The translations under genes were made by a program, and so were the position numbers. From contig CBDUBS010000029.1 in NCBI GenBank assembly GCA_965365445.1, forward strand, positions 1 to 28,223: 28,223 nt of DNA. The letters are read 5' to 3'. Source of the DNA: CBDUBS01 sp965365445 (GTDB taxonomy: Bacteria > Bacteroidota > Rhodothermia > Rhodothermales > DASSAV01). Under the pieces are notes generated by a model that saw only the letters and a program-made list of their open reading frames with translations, was not told the origin of the DNA and made no database searches. Of this stretch, positions 8,581-17,107 are shown in pieces. Each line of letters begins with the position of its first letter. The first letter of the stretch is position 1.

Positions 8581-10077
8581 ATGTATCGGAATCTCCTTTT
8601 CGCAGCGGCGCTGGTACTTCAGAGCCTGGCTACCCTGACGGTATGGGGCCAGCCCACCACGCGCCTGACGCGGGCGCTCGATGCCGTCCTCGACCGCCGC
8701 GCCCTCGACGGCGCGATGGCGGGAGCCGTCGTCATCGATGCGGAAACCGGCGAAACCCTGTACGAGCGCGAGCCGAAGCTGCGGCTGATGCCGGCTTCCA
8801 ATGTGAAACTGTATACGGTAGCCGCCGCTCTGGACAGGCTCGGGCCGGATTTTCATTACGTGACCCGGTTGTACCTCGACGGCCCCATCACCGGAGGAAT
8901 ACTCCGGGGCAACCTCATCGTTCGGGGTTCCGGCGACCCGACCATCGGCAGCCGTTTGTTCAAGGACGACCCGACGCAGGTATTCCGCCTGTGGGCAGAC
9001 TCGCTGCGCCGCCTCGGCATACGGCGCATCCAGGGCGACATCATCGGCGACGACGACTATTTTGACGACATCCCGCTGCCGGAAGGCTGGAACTGGGACG
9101 ACGAACCCTACTGGTATGCCGCCGAGAGCGGAGCGCTGGTCTTTAACGAAAGCGCCGTCGAGGTGGAGATCCGCGCCACCCGCGCAGGCCGCAGGGGGCT
9201 GGTATCCTGGGAGCCGTTCGGCACCGACTACGTGGAAATCATCAACGAAACGCGGACGACGAGCCGGTCGTCCTCTCTGCGGGAAGGCTACGCCCGCGAA
9301 CGGGGCGCCAATACCATCCGCCTTTCGAGTCGGGTGCCGGAAGGCTCCATCGACCGGGAAGCTCTGACCATTTCCAACCCCACCCAGTATTTCGTGTACA
9401 TCCTCCGCGAAACGCTGCTGCGCGAGGGCATCGAAGTGGAGGGCGAAGCCGTGGACGCAGACGATCTGGCCCGGCCCATCGACTACTACGAATCCTCGCC
9501 GCTTCCGGCGGCTTCGTACCAATCGCCCGATCTGGATTCCCTCGCGCGGGTCATCAACAAGGAAAGCATCAACCTCTACGCCGATCAGGTGCTGCGCACG
9601 CTCGGGGCCGAACTCGGCCCGAACCGGGGGCTGCCCGGCGCCGGCTCCATCAAGGACGGGCTCGTCGTGCTCAAACAAGCCCTCGAACCGATGGGCGTCG
9701 ATACCACCCGTATCCAGTTGTACGACGGGTCGGGCCTCTCCCGTCTCAACCTGGTTTCGGCCGAAGCAACGGCCCGGCTGCTCGTCGCCATGTGGAACCA
9801 TCCCGACCCGAAGGTGCGGCGGGCATTCATAGAGTCGCTCGCCGTAGGCGGAGTGGACGGTTCGCTCAAGTCGCGGTTTACCGAAAGCAGCCTGCGCGGC
9901 CGCGTGCGGGCCAAAACCGGAACGCTCTCCAATGCGAGCGCCCTCAGCGGATACGTGGAAACGGCCGGAGGGCGGACGCTCGCTTTTTCGCTGCTGTTCA
10001 ACAACTACCTCGGCGGGTCGCGAACGGTTCGGGCCGCGCAGGATGCGTTCGTTTCCGAACTGGCCGGTGTGCGTTAG
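8581..10077 (+). CDS. dacB: PBP4-type D-alanyl-D-alanine carboxypeptidase/endopeptidase (family S13)
   Basis: Periplasmic penicillin-binding protein that removes terminal D-Ala or opens peptide cross-links in peptidoglycan. From the ATG at 8581 (498 residues) an N-terminal signal peptide (about 1-23, ending WGQ) precedes the mature protein. The three penicillin-binding motifs are present: SNVK (73-76), SIN in KESINLYADQ, and KTG in AKTGTLSNASALSGYV near the C-terminus, separated by the long S13 insert. A GTG at 8548 would add 11 residues and overlap the mreC stop by 4 bp, so coupling is possible. I prefer the ATG because it gives a compact signal peptide. The position directly after mreBC ties it to cell-shape control. 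Endopeptidase versus carboxypeptidase activity cannot be decided from sequence. Confidence 0.92.
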   Translation: MYRNLLFAAALVLQSLATLTVWGQPTTRLTRALDAVLDRRALDGAMAGAVVIDAETGETLYEREPKLRLMPASNVKLYTVAAALDRLGPDFHYVTRLYLDGPITGGILRGNLIVRGSGDPTIGSRLFKDDPTQVFRLWADSLRRLGIRRIQGDIIGDDDYFDDIPLPEGWNWDDEPYWYAAESGALVFNESAVEVEIRATRAGRRGLVSWEPFGTDYVEIINETRTTSRSSSLREGYARERGANTIRLSSRVPEGSIDREALTISNPTQYFVYILRETLLREGIEVEGEAVDADDLARPIDYYESSPLPAASYQSPDLDSLARVINKESINLYADQVLRTLGAELGPNRGLPGAGSIKDGLVVLKQALEPMGVDTTRIQLYDGSGLSRLNLVSAEATARLLVAMWNHPDPKVRRAFIESLAVGGVDGSLKSRFTESSLRGRVRAKTGTLSNASALSGYVETAGGRTLAFSLLFNNYLGGSRTVRAAQDAFVSELAGVR

Positions 10078-10176
10078 GCGGGATAAGGGACTTACCGCGA
10101 ATTTCATCCGGCAGCGCAACTTACCCGTAGGCCGCAGCGTGTATATCGAATGAGTTTATCCATTCATCAGGATTGA

Positions 10177-10758
10177 ATGTCGGCATTATTGATGACAGAC
10201 CGCGGATTTCCCCCCCTCCACGGGACGACGGTGGTAGCCGTCCGGCACGGAGACAAGGTAGCCATCGGCTCCGACGGACAGGCAACGATGGGGAATACCG
10301 TGATGAAGCACAGGGCGCAGAAAGTGCGCCCGTTGTACGGCGGCCGCATTCTGGCCGGTTTCGCGGGAGCTACCGCCGATGCGTTTACGTTGTTTGAACG
10401 GTACGAAGAAAAGCTGCAACAGTATGGAGGCAACGTGACCCGGTCGGCGGTCGAGCTGGCCAAGGACTGGCGCACCGACCGCTTCTTGCGGCGCCTGGAG
10501 GCGCTCCTGGCCGTTGCGGCCCCGGATCGGTTGCTGCTCATCAGCGGCACCGGCGACGTTATCGAGCCCGACGATCAGATCGTCGCCATCGGGTCGGGGG
10601 GATCGTACGCTCTGGCGGCCGCCCGCGCCATGCTTAAATTCGGCGGCGACCTGACGGCCCGGCAGATCGTGGAAGAAAGCCTGAACATTGCCGCCGATAT
10701 CTGTATTTACACCAATCATCACCTGACGGTGCTCGAATTGGATGCGAGTCCGTCCTGA
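10177..10758 (+). CDS. hslV: ATP-dependent protease peptidase subunit HslV (ClpQ)
   Basis: Threonine peptidase that forms a double hexamer and degrades proteins unfolded by HslU. The 193-residue frame carries the proteasome-like beta fold, with the catalytic Thr in HGTTVVAVRHG. By family knowledge the first Thr after the Gly (residue 17) becomes the N-terminus, so a 16-residue propeptide would be removed, or 11 residues if the ATG at 10192 is used. Further conserved segments are GSDGQATMG, FAGATADAFTLFERYE and IGSGGSYALAAARAM. An AGGA lies close to the ATG. hslU is not immediately downstream: a NYN-domain gene lies between them. Confidence 0.96.
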   Translation: MSALLMTDRGFPPLHGTTVVAVRHGDKVAIGSDGQATMGNTVMKHRAQKVRPLYGGRILAGFAGATADAFTLFERYEEKLQQYGGNVTRSAVELAKDWRTDRFLRRLEALLAVAAPDRLLLISGTGDVIEPDDQIVAIGSGGSYALAAARAMLKFGGDLTARQIVEESLNIAADICIYTNHHLTVLELDASPS

Positions 10759-10794
10759 CGACAGTAATCTCCATTAACACCCGTAGTAGACATA

Positions 10795-11745
10795 ATGGCA
10801 CGGAATCAGCATGATGCCGACGGACATCGGCAACCGGCGGCTCGCGCCGCCCTGTTCATCGATTACGACAATCTGTATACGACATTCAAAGAGAAGTTTG
10901 AAACCGGCTCGGACGTCCATAATACCCTGACCGGTCTCATCGAGCAGTGCTTTGCGTGGGTATCGGGTGACAAAAGGCAGCCGACCGGCCCCATGACGGC
11001 AATGGCGGATTTCAGCACGCTCGGGTCGGACGGGACGCACGCCATGACTATCCTCGCCGGGCGCGGCATCGAACCCCGCTTTGTTTCCACGGCCTCCGAC
11101 CCCGGCGCCGTCGAGGTGGCGCTGGCGCTCGACGCGGCGCTGAGCCCCGAATATGGAGTGCTTGTCCTGCTTACGGGAGACCGACTTTATCTGCCGCTGC
11201 TGGCCGCCCTACGCAACCAGGGACGCAACCTTATGCTTGGCTTGCTGGATTCGTCTCGATCCGAGGCCGCCGTGCCGTTCGTTGGCGAAAGCGGGTTGCT
11301 GGATATAAGCCGTCTGATGGAGTCGAAACGGTCGGCTTCGGAACCTTCGGAACCCGTCATACACACCCGCATCACGGATTCGGCGGCTCTTTTTGCCCTC
11401 CGTATCATCGAGGAGAATTTCGGGCAGTACGATGAGGTGTACCTCACGCCGCTGTTGCGGAAGCTCTCGGAAGTGTTTAACGACGAACTGAGAGATCCGA
11501 AAGAAACCGTAAGTACACTGGAGAAAGCGGGCGCCGTCTGGCTCGAAAAACGCAAAGGGTTTCCCTACGATTACACCGTACTCCTTGTCGATGCCGAGCA
11601 CCCCGACGTGCAGGAAATTCAGGAGGAGTACCGGGAAGAGTACCTGAACTTCGGCGGGAAGCAGGATAGCGTCCTGGCCGGAGACCATGCCGGGAAGGGA
11701 TACGATGAGGCCGGCCGGTACCACGACTCGGACTGGGAGGACTGA
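10795..11745 (+). CDS. NYN (PIN-like) domain protein, putative ribonuclease
   Basis: Cytoplasmic protein of 316 residues whose N-terminal half matches the NYN/LabA-DUF88 fold, a PIN-like nuclease domain. ALFIDYDNLY (19-28) supplies the first Asp pair. Further candidate metal ligands are Glu107 and Asp113 in GAVEVALALDA, and Asp129 in VLLTGDRLYLPLL. Two positions depart from the usual pattern: Glu107 replaces the common Asp, and the second acidic residue of the typical GDxD is absent (GDRLY), so activity is uncertain. Residues about 190-280 (LTPLLRKLSE, STLEKAGAVWL) look like a winged-helix domain, possibly RNA-binding and LOTUS-like, and the tail is acidic and low in complexity. It sits 36 bp after hslV and 95 bp before hslU, so co-expression with the protease is likely. 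Substrate unknown. Confidence 0.75.
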   Translation: MARNQHDADGHRQPAARAALFIDYDNLYTTFKEKFETGSDVHNTLTGLIEQCFAWVSGDKRQPTGPMTAMADFSTLGSDGTHAMTILAGRGIEPRFVSTASDPGAVEVALALDAALSPEYGVLVLLTGDRLYLPLLAALRNQGRNLMLGLLDSSRSEAAVPFVGESGLLDISRLMESKRSASEPSEPVIHTRITDSAALFALRIIEENFGQYDEVYLTPLLRKLSEVFNDELRDPKETVSTLEKAGAVWLEKRKGFPYDYTVLLVDAEHPDVQEIQEEYREEYLNFGGKQDSVLAGDHAGKGYDEAGRYHDSDWED

Positions 11746-11840
11746 CGCGGGGCGTCCGTTTGACTCCGTCGAGGGAAACGGTATCATGCCCGAGGCCCCC
11801 GATCGAATTGCAGCGGGGGTCTCGTCATATAGCACAGGTC

Positions 11841-13244
11841 ATGAGAAAAGAACTGACTCCGCGCGAGATCGTCGCGCAACTCGATACCTATATCATCGGC
11901 CAGAACGAGGCCAAAAAAAGCGTCGCGATTGCCCTGCGCAACCGATGGCGGCGGCAGAACGCCCCGGAGGATATGCGGGACGAGATCATGCCGAACAACA
12001 TCATCATGATCGGCCCCACCGGGGTAGGCAAAACCGAGATCGCCCGGCGGCTCGCCCGGCTTGCCGGTGCGCCCTTCATGAAAGTAGAGGCGACGAAGTT
12101 CACGGAAGTCGGCTATGTGGGGCGCGACGTAGACAGCATGATCCGCGACCTGGCCGACATCGCCGTGAGCATGGTCCGGGAAGAACATACCGAAGGGGTG
12201 CAGGAGCGGGCCCGCGAGCTGGCTCAGGAACGCATCCTGGACATTCTCATCCCGCCCGTGCAGCGGCCTGCCGCCGAAATAACCTCCGGCCCCGGCTTCA
12301 TCATGCGACCCCCTCCCGGCGACGAAGGGGCCGAGCCGGACGGCGAGGCCGATCTGCGCGAGCGCACCCGGACCAAGTTCCGCGAAAAGCTTAAAAGCGG
12401 AGAGCTCGACCATCGGGAGGTTGAAATCGAGGTGGCTTCCGACTCGACGCCCATGCTCCAGGTGTTCGGACCTATGGGAATGGAGGAGATGGGCATGAAC
12501 TTGCAGGAACTGTTCGGTAACCTGGGCGGCAAACGCCGCAAGAAACGCCGGATGCCGGTTGCAGAGGCCCGCGAAATGCTCACGCAGGAAGAAGCCGGAA
12601 AACTCATCGATATGGACAAGGTGACGAAGGAGGCGCTCGAGCGCGTGCAGCAGTCCGGCATCGTCTTTATCGACGAGATCGACAAGGTGGCCTCCCGCAG
12701 CGGCAAAGGCGGCGGCCCGGACGTATCCCGCGAAGGGGTGCAGCGCGACCTCCTGCCCATCGTGGAAGGGTCGAACGTGATGACGAAATACGGCATGGTG
12801 AAAACCGACCACATTCTGTTCATTGCGAGCGGCGCCTTTCACGTAGCCAAGCCCAGCGACCTCATACCGGAGCTTCAGGGCCGCTTTCCGATCCGGGTGG
12901 AGCTGAACAATCTCAACGAAGAGGACTTCTTCAAAATCCTGAAGCAGCCGAAAAACGCGCTCCTGAAACAGTATGCGGCTCTGCTGGCGGCCGAAGGGGT
13001 GAACATTACCTTTACCGACGACGCCGTTCGGGAAATTGCCCGGATTGCCACCCAGGTGAACGACGAGGTAGAGAACATCGGAGCCCGGCGGCTGCATACC
13101 ATCCTGACGACGCTGCTGGAGGAGATCCTGTTCGACGTACCGGACGACATTAGGGCCGAGAACCTCGAAATCGACGCGGCGCAGGTGCGCGAACGGCTTC
13201 ACGCCATCGTGACAAACAGAGACCTGAGTCAGTATATTCTGTAG
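11841..13244 (+). CDS. hslU: HslU (ClpY) ATPase subunit of the HslUV protease
   Basis: AAA+ unfoldase that feeds substrates into HslV. The 467 residues begin at the ATG at 11841, where the conserved MRKELTPREIVAQLD begins; an in-frame upstream extension to 11760 has no family resemblance. Motifs: Walker A GPTGVGKT (58-65), pore loop GYVGRD (91-96), Walker B IVFIDEIDK (near 275), sensor and arginine-finger region, and the C-terminal SQYIL tail that docks into HslV. The I domain (about 115-245) contains a basic GGKRRKKRRMP stretch. The gene is separated from hslV by the NYN gene. A T-rich stretch after the stop (13253-13266) has no hairpin, and the next gene starts 33 bp on. Confidence 0.97.
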   Translation: MRKELTPREIVAQLDTYIIGQNEAKKSVAIALRNRWRRQNAPEDMRDEIMPNNIIMIGPTGVGKTEIARRLARLAGAPFMKVEATKFTEVGYVGRDVDSMIRDLADIAVSMVREEHTEGVQERARELAQERILDILIPPVQRPAAEITSGPGFIMRPPPGDEGAEPDGEADLRERTRTKFREKLKSGELDHREVEIEVASDSTPMLQVFGPMGMEEMGMNLQELFGNLGGKRRKKRRMPVAEAREMLTQEEAGKLIDMDKVTKEALERVQQSGIVFIDEIDKVASRSGKGGGPDVSREGVQRDLLPIVEGSNVMTKYGMVKTDHILFIASGAFHVAKPSDLIPELQGRFPIRVELNNLNEEDFFKILKQPKNALLKQYAALLAAEGVNITFTDDAVREIARIATQVNDEVENIGARRLHTILTTLLEEILFDVPDDIRAENLEIDAAQVRERLHAIVTNRDLSQYIL

Positions 13245-13277
13245 GCCCCTCCCTTTCCTTTTTTTCGCCGAACGGCT

Positions 13278-14291
13278 TTGAGCGATCTATCGACGCGGGC
13301 CGACAAGCAGGCTAAAACGGCCGGGCACCGGGTCGTTTCGCCGGTGGACCCCGCCGGCGCGAGGGCATGGAACGTACTGGCCGATACCTGCTCGCAGGCC
13401 TCTCCGTTTGCCCATCTCGCCTTTGCGGAAGCTGTTCGGGAGCACCTGGGTATAGGCTATCGCCTGATAGCCGTTCCGGATGCCGATAACAACATACGGG
13501 CAGGTGTAATGGCCTTCGAGCGGCAGGTGCTGATGCAACGCCGCGCCGTTACCCCGCCCTTTACCCCGTTCACGAGCGTCCTTTTTGCCGCCGGCCCGAG
13601 CGAGCACGAAATCACGTCCGGTATATCGGCTTACGAACCACTGCTGGACGCCCTGGAGGAGCGCTACGGCTACGCCGACCTGCGCCTCCATCCGTCTCTG
13701 ACCGATGTCCGCGCCATATCCTGGCGGGGGTGGAACGTGCAGCCCTTCTATACCTATTGCCTGAACCTGGGTGACGAATCGGAGGTCCTGGAGCGCTGGT
13801 CGGCGGGGGCGCGCCGGACGTTCCTGCGGGATCGACCGCTATATGAAGTCGTTGAGCACCCCAACGGCATCGAGGAAATCGTGGAACTGTGCCTGGGCAG
13901 TTACCGTCGCCATGGCCGCGACCTGCCCCTGGAGCCGGAGCGCCTGGCCGGGCTGGCGGCGCACCTGCAAACCCGGGGGCGGGCCCGCGCCTTTACGGCG
14001 TACCCTGTTGCGGGCGGCGAGGCCGAAGCCGGCGTAGTGATCCTGCACGACCGTACTACGGCCTACTACTGGCTTGCCGGCAGCCGCCCAGGCAGCGCCA
14101 TGACCGTGCTGCTCGGCAATGTACTGCCCCGTTTGCATCGGCTTGGCCTCCGGCGATTCGATTTCATGGGGGCCAATACACCCGGCATCGCCGAGTTCAA
14201 GCGCCGGTTTGGTCCGAGCCTCGTTTCGTATTACCGCATCCAGTTTGGCCGACCGCGCGGAGCCGGTTTGCGTACTTTCCTCTCTGTTTGA
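13278..14291 (+). CDS. GNAT/FemAB-like N-acyltransferase family protein
   Basis: Putative acyltransferase of 337 residues built like the FemAB/Acetyltransf_6 group: an N-terminal half with SPFAHLAFAEAVREHLG (about 42-58) and a C-terminal GNAT-like half with AGVVILHDRTTAYYWLAG and LRRFDFMGANTPGIAEFKRRFG near residues 293-314. The last segment (FDFMGAN..gI..FKrrFG) is the hallmark that places it in this group. Members transfer amino acids or acyl groups in wall, exopolysaccharide or surface-lipid synthesis. It appears to start at TTG 13278; no ATG lies near enough. Its TGA stop shares one base with the ATG of the flippase gene, so the two are translationally coupled and probably act on the same surface glycan. 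Exact donor and acceptor unknown. Confidence 0.7.
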   Translation: MSDLSTRADKQAKTAGHRVVSPVDPAGARAWNVLADTCSQASPFAHLAFAEAVREHLGIGYRLIAVPDADNNIRAGVMAFERQVLMQRRAVTPPFTPFTSVLFAAGPSEHEITSGISAYEPLLDALEERYGYADLRLHPSLTDVRAISWRGWNVQPFYTYCLNLGDESEVLERWSAGARRTFLRDRPLYEVVEHPNGIEEIVELCLGSYRRHGRDLPLEPERLAGLAAHLQTRGRARAFTAYPVAGGEAEAGVVILHDRTTAYYWLAGSRPGSAMTVLLGNVLPRLHRLGLRRFDFMGANTPGIAEFKRRFGPSLVSYYRIQFGRPRGAGLRTFLSV

Positions 14292-15787
14292 TGCCCGACC
14301 CCATGGAGCCCACCGAACCCCCGGGAGCAGGTTTCAGCCGGATTTTCTCCCGGACCGGCTTCAGGGGCCCGGTGCTCACGTTGCTCTCCGGCGCATCGCT
14401 CTCGATGGGCATTTCCTTCCTGACCGGCATCGTGCTCACCCGGCTGTTTACCCCGGCCGAGTTCGGCGTCGCCAACTATTTCGTTGCCGTCCTGAGTGTA
14501 CTGGTCACGTTCGCCTCATTCCGCTACGAAGATGCCGTGATGCTGCCCGCCGGAGATGAGGAGGCGGCATCCGTAGCATGGGGCGCTCTGCTGCTGGTGG
14601 CCGGGTTCAGCCTGTTGTATGCCGCTCTCATACCCTGGCGGATACCCATTGCCGCCGCGCTCAACCTGGAAGGGGTGGCTCCGTGGCTTCCCCTGATCCC
14701 GGTTGCCCTGGGCGCTATGCGGTCCATGAAGGTTCTGGAAAACTGGCTGACGCGCAAGAAACAGTTCCCCACCGTTTCCGCCGGACAGGTTGGAGCCACG
14801 CTCAGTCAGTCGGGGCTGCGCCTGGCTGCGGGGGCCGTACCGGCTACGGCGAACGCCGGCGGGCTCATCGGAGGCTTCGTGGGGGCGCAGATCGTCGGGG
14901 CGATGGTGTACGCGGCATCGGTAGGGCGGCGCTCCGGCCCGGCCTTCCGGGCGGGGCTGAACCTCGGGGGGATATGCAGGGCGCTGGTACGCTACCGGAA
15001 GTTCTCGTTCTTCTCCACGCCGTCCGCCGTGCTGAACGCCGTCGTAGCCCGTCTGCCGCTGCTCGTCCTGCCGTTTTTCCTGTTCGATGAATCGGTGCTC
15101 GGACTGTACGGCCTGGCCGTGAACGTGCTGGGGGTACCGCTCAGCCTCGTCGGGGCGGCCATAGCACCGGTATTCTTCGTCCACGCCGCCGAGTCGCACC
15201 GGCGAAACGCCCTTGCCGGCGTCGCCGAAGGGGTGCATCGGCGTCTGGTGATGCTCGGAATGTTTCCGGCTCTGGCCGCCGTACTTGCCGGGCCGGAGAT
15301 CTGCGCCTTCGTGTACGGCGACCCCTGGCGTCCTGCCGGAGAGTACCTGCGCATCCTCAGCCCGTGGCTGTTTCTCGCCGCTGTGGCTTCACCCCTGAGC
15401 CGCCTGTTCGATGTGCTCGAACGGCAAAAAACGGACTTGCTGACGACGGCGGCGGGGTTTGTGTTGCTCTCTACGGCGCTGGTGTTGGGAGGGGCCTCCG
15501 GCGACATCCACAGGGTGCTTTTGTTGTTGACCATGGCTGGGGTGCTCGTCCGCGTGGCGCAGATAGGCATTCTGACCCGTCTTGCCGGGGTGAGCCTCGC
15601 CGCTACGATACGGCCGTACCCGGTTCAGGCGTTGCTGGCCCTGCCGTTTTTGCTGCCCGCCGGCGTGGCGGCCTGGAGGGGCTTCCCTGACGCCGTCGTG
15701 GTAGGGCTCGTCGGGGCGGGAGGGGGAGGGTACTACCTCTGGCTCGCCTGGCGGGAAAACTTCGGGCGCTCACGAACCACGGTCTGA
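14291..15787 (+). CDS. Wzx-like polysaccharide/lipid flippase (MOP superfamily)
   Basis: Polytopic inner-membrane protein of 498 residues with about 12-14 predicted membrane segments, resembling the oligosaccharide flippase family that moves undecaprenyl-linked glycans outward. Family-like segments: the first helix with GISFLTGIVLTRLFTPAEFGVAN-type residues (about 40-63), FRYEDAVMLP (about 77-86) and a LGLYGLAVNVLGVPLSLVG region (about 275-293) before the second half. The in-frame sequence upstream of 14291 overlaps the acyltransferase and does not look coding, so the ATG overlapping that gene's TGA is chosen; a second ATG lies at 14303. No glycosyltransferase or Wzy polymerase is adjacent. 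MurJ, another MOP member, is less likely from the sequence pattern. Confidence 0.85.
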   Translation: MPDPMEPTEPPGAGFSRIFSRTGFRGPVLTLLSGASLSMGISFLTGIVLTRLFTPAEFGVANYFVAVLSVLVTFASFRYEDAVMLPAGDEEAASVAWGALLLVAGFSLLYAALIPWRIPIAAALNLEGVAPWLPLIPVALGAMRSMKVLENWLTRKKQFPTVSAGQVGATLSQSGLRLAAGAVPATANAGGLIGGFVGAQIVGAMVYAASVGRRSGPAFRAGLNLGGICRALVRYRKFSFFSTPSAVLNAVVARLPLLVLPFFLFDESVLGLYGLAVNVLGVPLSLVGAAIAPVFFVHAAESHRRNALAGVAEGVHRRLVMLGMFPALAAVLAGPEICAFVYGDPWRPAGEYLRILSPWLFLAAVASPLSRLFDVLERQKTDLLTTAAGFVLLSTALVLGGASGDIHRVLLLLTMAGVLVRVAQIGILTRLAGVSLAATIRPYPVQALLALPFLLPAGVAAWRGFPDAVVVGLVGAGGGGYYLWLAWRENFGRSRTTV

Positions 15788-16021
15788 GCCGAAGTAATGC
15801 GCCTGTACGAGTACGTGCCCGCGCAGACTTGCGCCACGCAGAGCAATCTGACCGAAGCGTTGAAGGATTACGTATGGAATGCGGGTCGGTCGATGGCCGG
15901 GCCGGCTCTTGCCGCTCGGGTTGGCGCCCGTTGCTCCTCGCCGGGAGAGACGGGCTAAACTTCGCGAAAGGTACGGACCTTGCAACGGCTCCGGGCGTAA
16001 TAGTGCGGTTAACCGGTCAGC

Positions 16022-16027
16022 AAGGAG
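16022..16027 (+). promoter_or_regulatory. Strong Shine-Dalgarno AAGGAG for the nrnA-type gene
   Basis: AAGGAG lies six bases before the GTG at 16034. It is one of very few clear ribosome-binding sites in the window and supports the non-ATG start of the DHH phosphoesterase gene. The 246 bp between the flippase stop and this start otherwise show only a doubtful 53-codon frame. Confidence 0.75.
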
Positions 16028-16033
16028 TCATAC

Positions 16034-17107
16034 GTGAAAAAAGAAGTTCTGGACGTTTTTCGACAGGGAAGCCGCTTCGTAATTACCAGCCACGTACGGC
16101 CCGACGGGGATGCCATCGGCTCCGAGCTGGCGCTGGCCCGTTTCCTGCGGAAGCTGGGCAAAACGGCCACGGTCATCAACAGCGATCCGTTGCCGTATAA
16201 CCTCTTCTGGCTTCCCGGCGCCGATGAAATCGTTGTGTACGACGGCAGCATTCGGCAGCGTGAGGCCATTGCCGACGCGGATGCCGTGCTGATCGTGGAT
16301 ACCAACGCGCTCGAACGCATAGGCCGCCTGTCCGGAGCCATTCAGAACGCCCGGGGGGCCAAGGTGCTCATCGACCATCACACCAATCCGGAGCGCTGGT
16401 TCGATGTCGTGTACGTGCGTGATACGGCCTCCTCCACCGCCGAGCTGATGTACGAGCTGATCGCTGCCTACGACCCCGAGTTGCTGGACACCGAAATGGC
16501 AACCTGCCTGTACACGGCCATGATGACCGATACAGGCTCGTTCCGGTACAGCAGCGTGAACCCTCAGGTGCATCGGATCGTGGCGGATTTACTTGAACGC
16601 GGGGATATCGAGCCTGCCCCGATCCATATCGCCGTGTACGATACCCGGACGCTCGAAGGGTTGCGGCTGCTGGGGCTGGCTCTGGAAAGCATCACCCTGT
16701 GTTACGGCGGGCAACTCGGGTATATGGTTGTCTCGCAACGAATGGTTCGCGAATCCAGCTCCAGCCTCGAAGAAACGGAAGGGTTCGTCAACTATGCGCT
16801 CTCCATCGAAGGGGTACGCGCAGCGTTGCTGTTTTCCGAAACGGAGAGCGGCACCAAGGTCAGCTTCCGCTCGAAGGGCGATACGTACGTAAACGAATGG
16901 GCCCGCTCGTTCGGCGGCGGCGGCCATCGGAATGCGTCGGGCGCATACGTGCGTCGGCCGCTCGAAGCGGTCGTCGATGAGGTGGTGGCCGCAGCCGCAC
17001 GTTACCTCGGTCTGAACGAAGCCGAAGAGGAGACGCCGCTTTCCGCCGAGGATCAGTCCTACCTCTCCTCTCTCATGGATCTGAAATCTCAACAATCATC
17101 GTCATGA
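16034..17107 (+). CDS. nrnA: DHH/DHHA1 phosphoesterase, NrnA-type nanoRNase / pAp phosphatase
   Basis: Cytoplasmic phosphoesterase of 357 residues. NrnA-type enzymes degrade short RNA oligonucleotides and dephosphorylate 3'-phosphoadenosine 5'-phosphate; some relatives hydrolyse cyclic dinucleotides or pGpG. Mn2+-binding motifs: SHVRPDGDAIGS (19-30), VDTN (88-91), the family DHH at 114-116 and MMTDTGSFRYSS (163-174). The DHHA1 substrate-binding motif GGGGHRNASG is at 294-303. No membrane or GGDEF segment is present, which excludes GdpP. The GTG start is supported by the AAGGAG. The stop overlaps the pepA start by 4 bp (ATGA), placing it first in a four-gene chain. Which of the known substrates is physiological cannot be told. 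Confidence 0.92.
   Translation: MKKEVLDVFRQGSRFVITSHVRPDGDAIGSELALARFLRKLGKTATVINSDPLPYNLFWLPGADEIVVYDGSIRQREAIADADAVLIVDTNALERIGRLSGAIQNARGAKVLIDHHTNPERWFDVVYVRDTASSTAELMYELIAAYDPELLDTEMATCLYTAMMTDTGSFRYSSVNPQVHRIVADLLERGDIEPAPIHIAVYDTRTLEGLRLLGLALESITLCYGGQLGYMVVSQRMVRESSSSLEETEGFVNYALSIEGVRAALLFSETESGTKVSFRSKGDTYVNEWARSFGGGGHRNASGAYVRRPLEAVVDEVVAAAARYLGLNEAEEETPLSAEDQSYLSSLMDLKSQQSSS

Noticed and set aside
8446..10119. Minus-strand open frame of 557 codons opposite dacB (and similar ones at 1174-2694 and 11784-13202)
   Set aside because: These run antisense to confidently identified genes (dacB, rnr, hslU), have no family resemblance, and arise from the high GC content and codon bias of the true genes.
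10078..10176. Regulatory hairpin before hslV
   Set aside because: Only a 5 bp GAATG/CATTC stem is present, within the range of chance.
13253..13266. Terminator after hslU
   Set aside because: There is a T-rich run but no inverted repeat before it, and the next gene starts 33 bp downstream on the same strand.
15797..15958. 53-codon + strand frame after the flippase gene
   Set aside because: Starts at ATG and ends in TAA, but has no ribosome site, no recognisable family, and its composition does not differ from noise; another overlapping frame is equally open.
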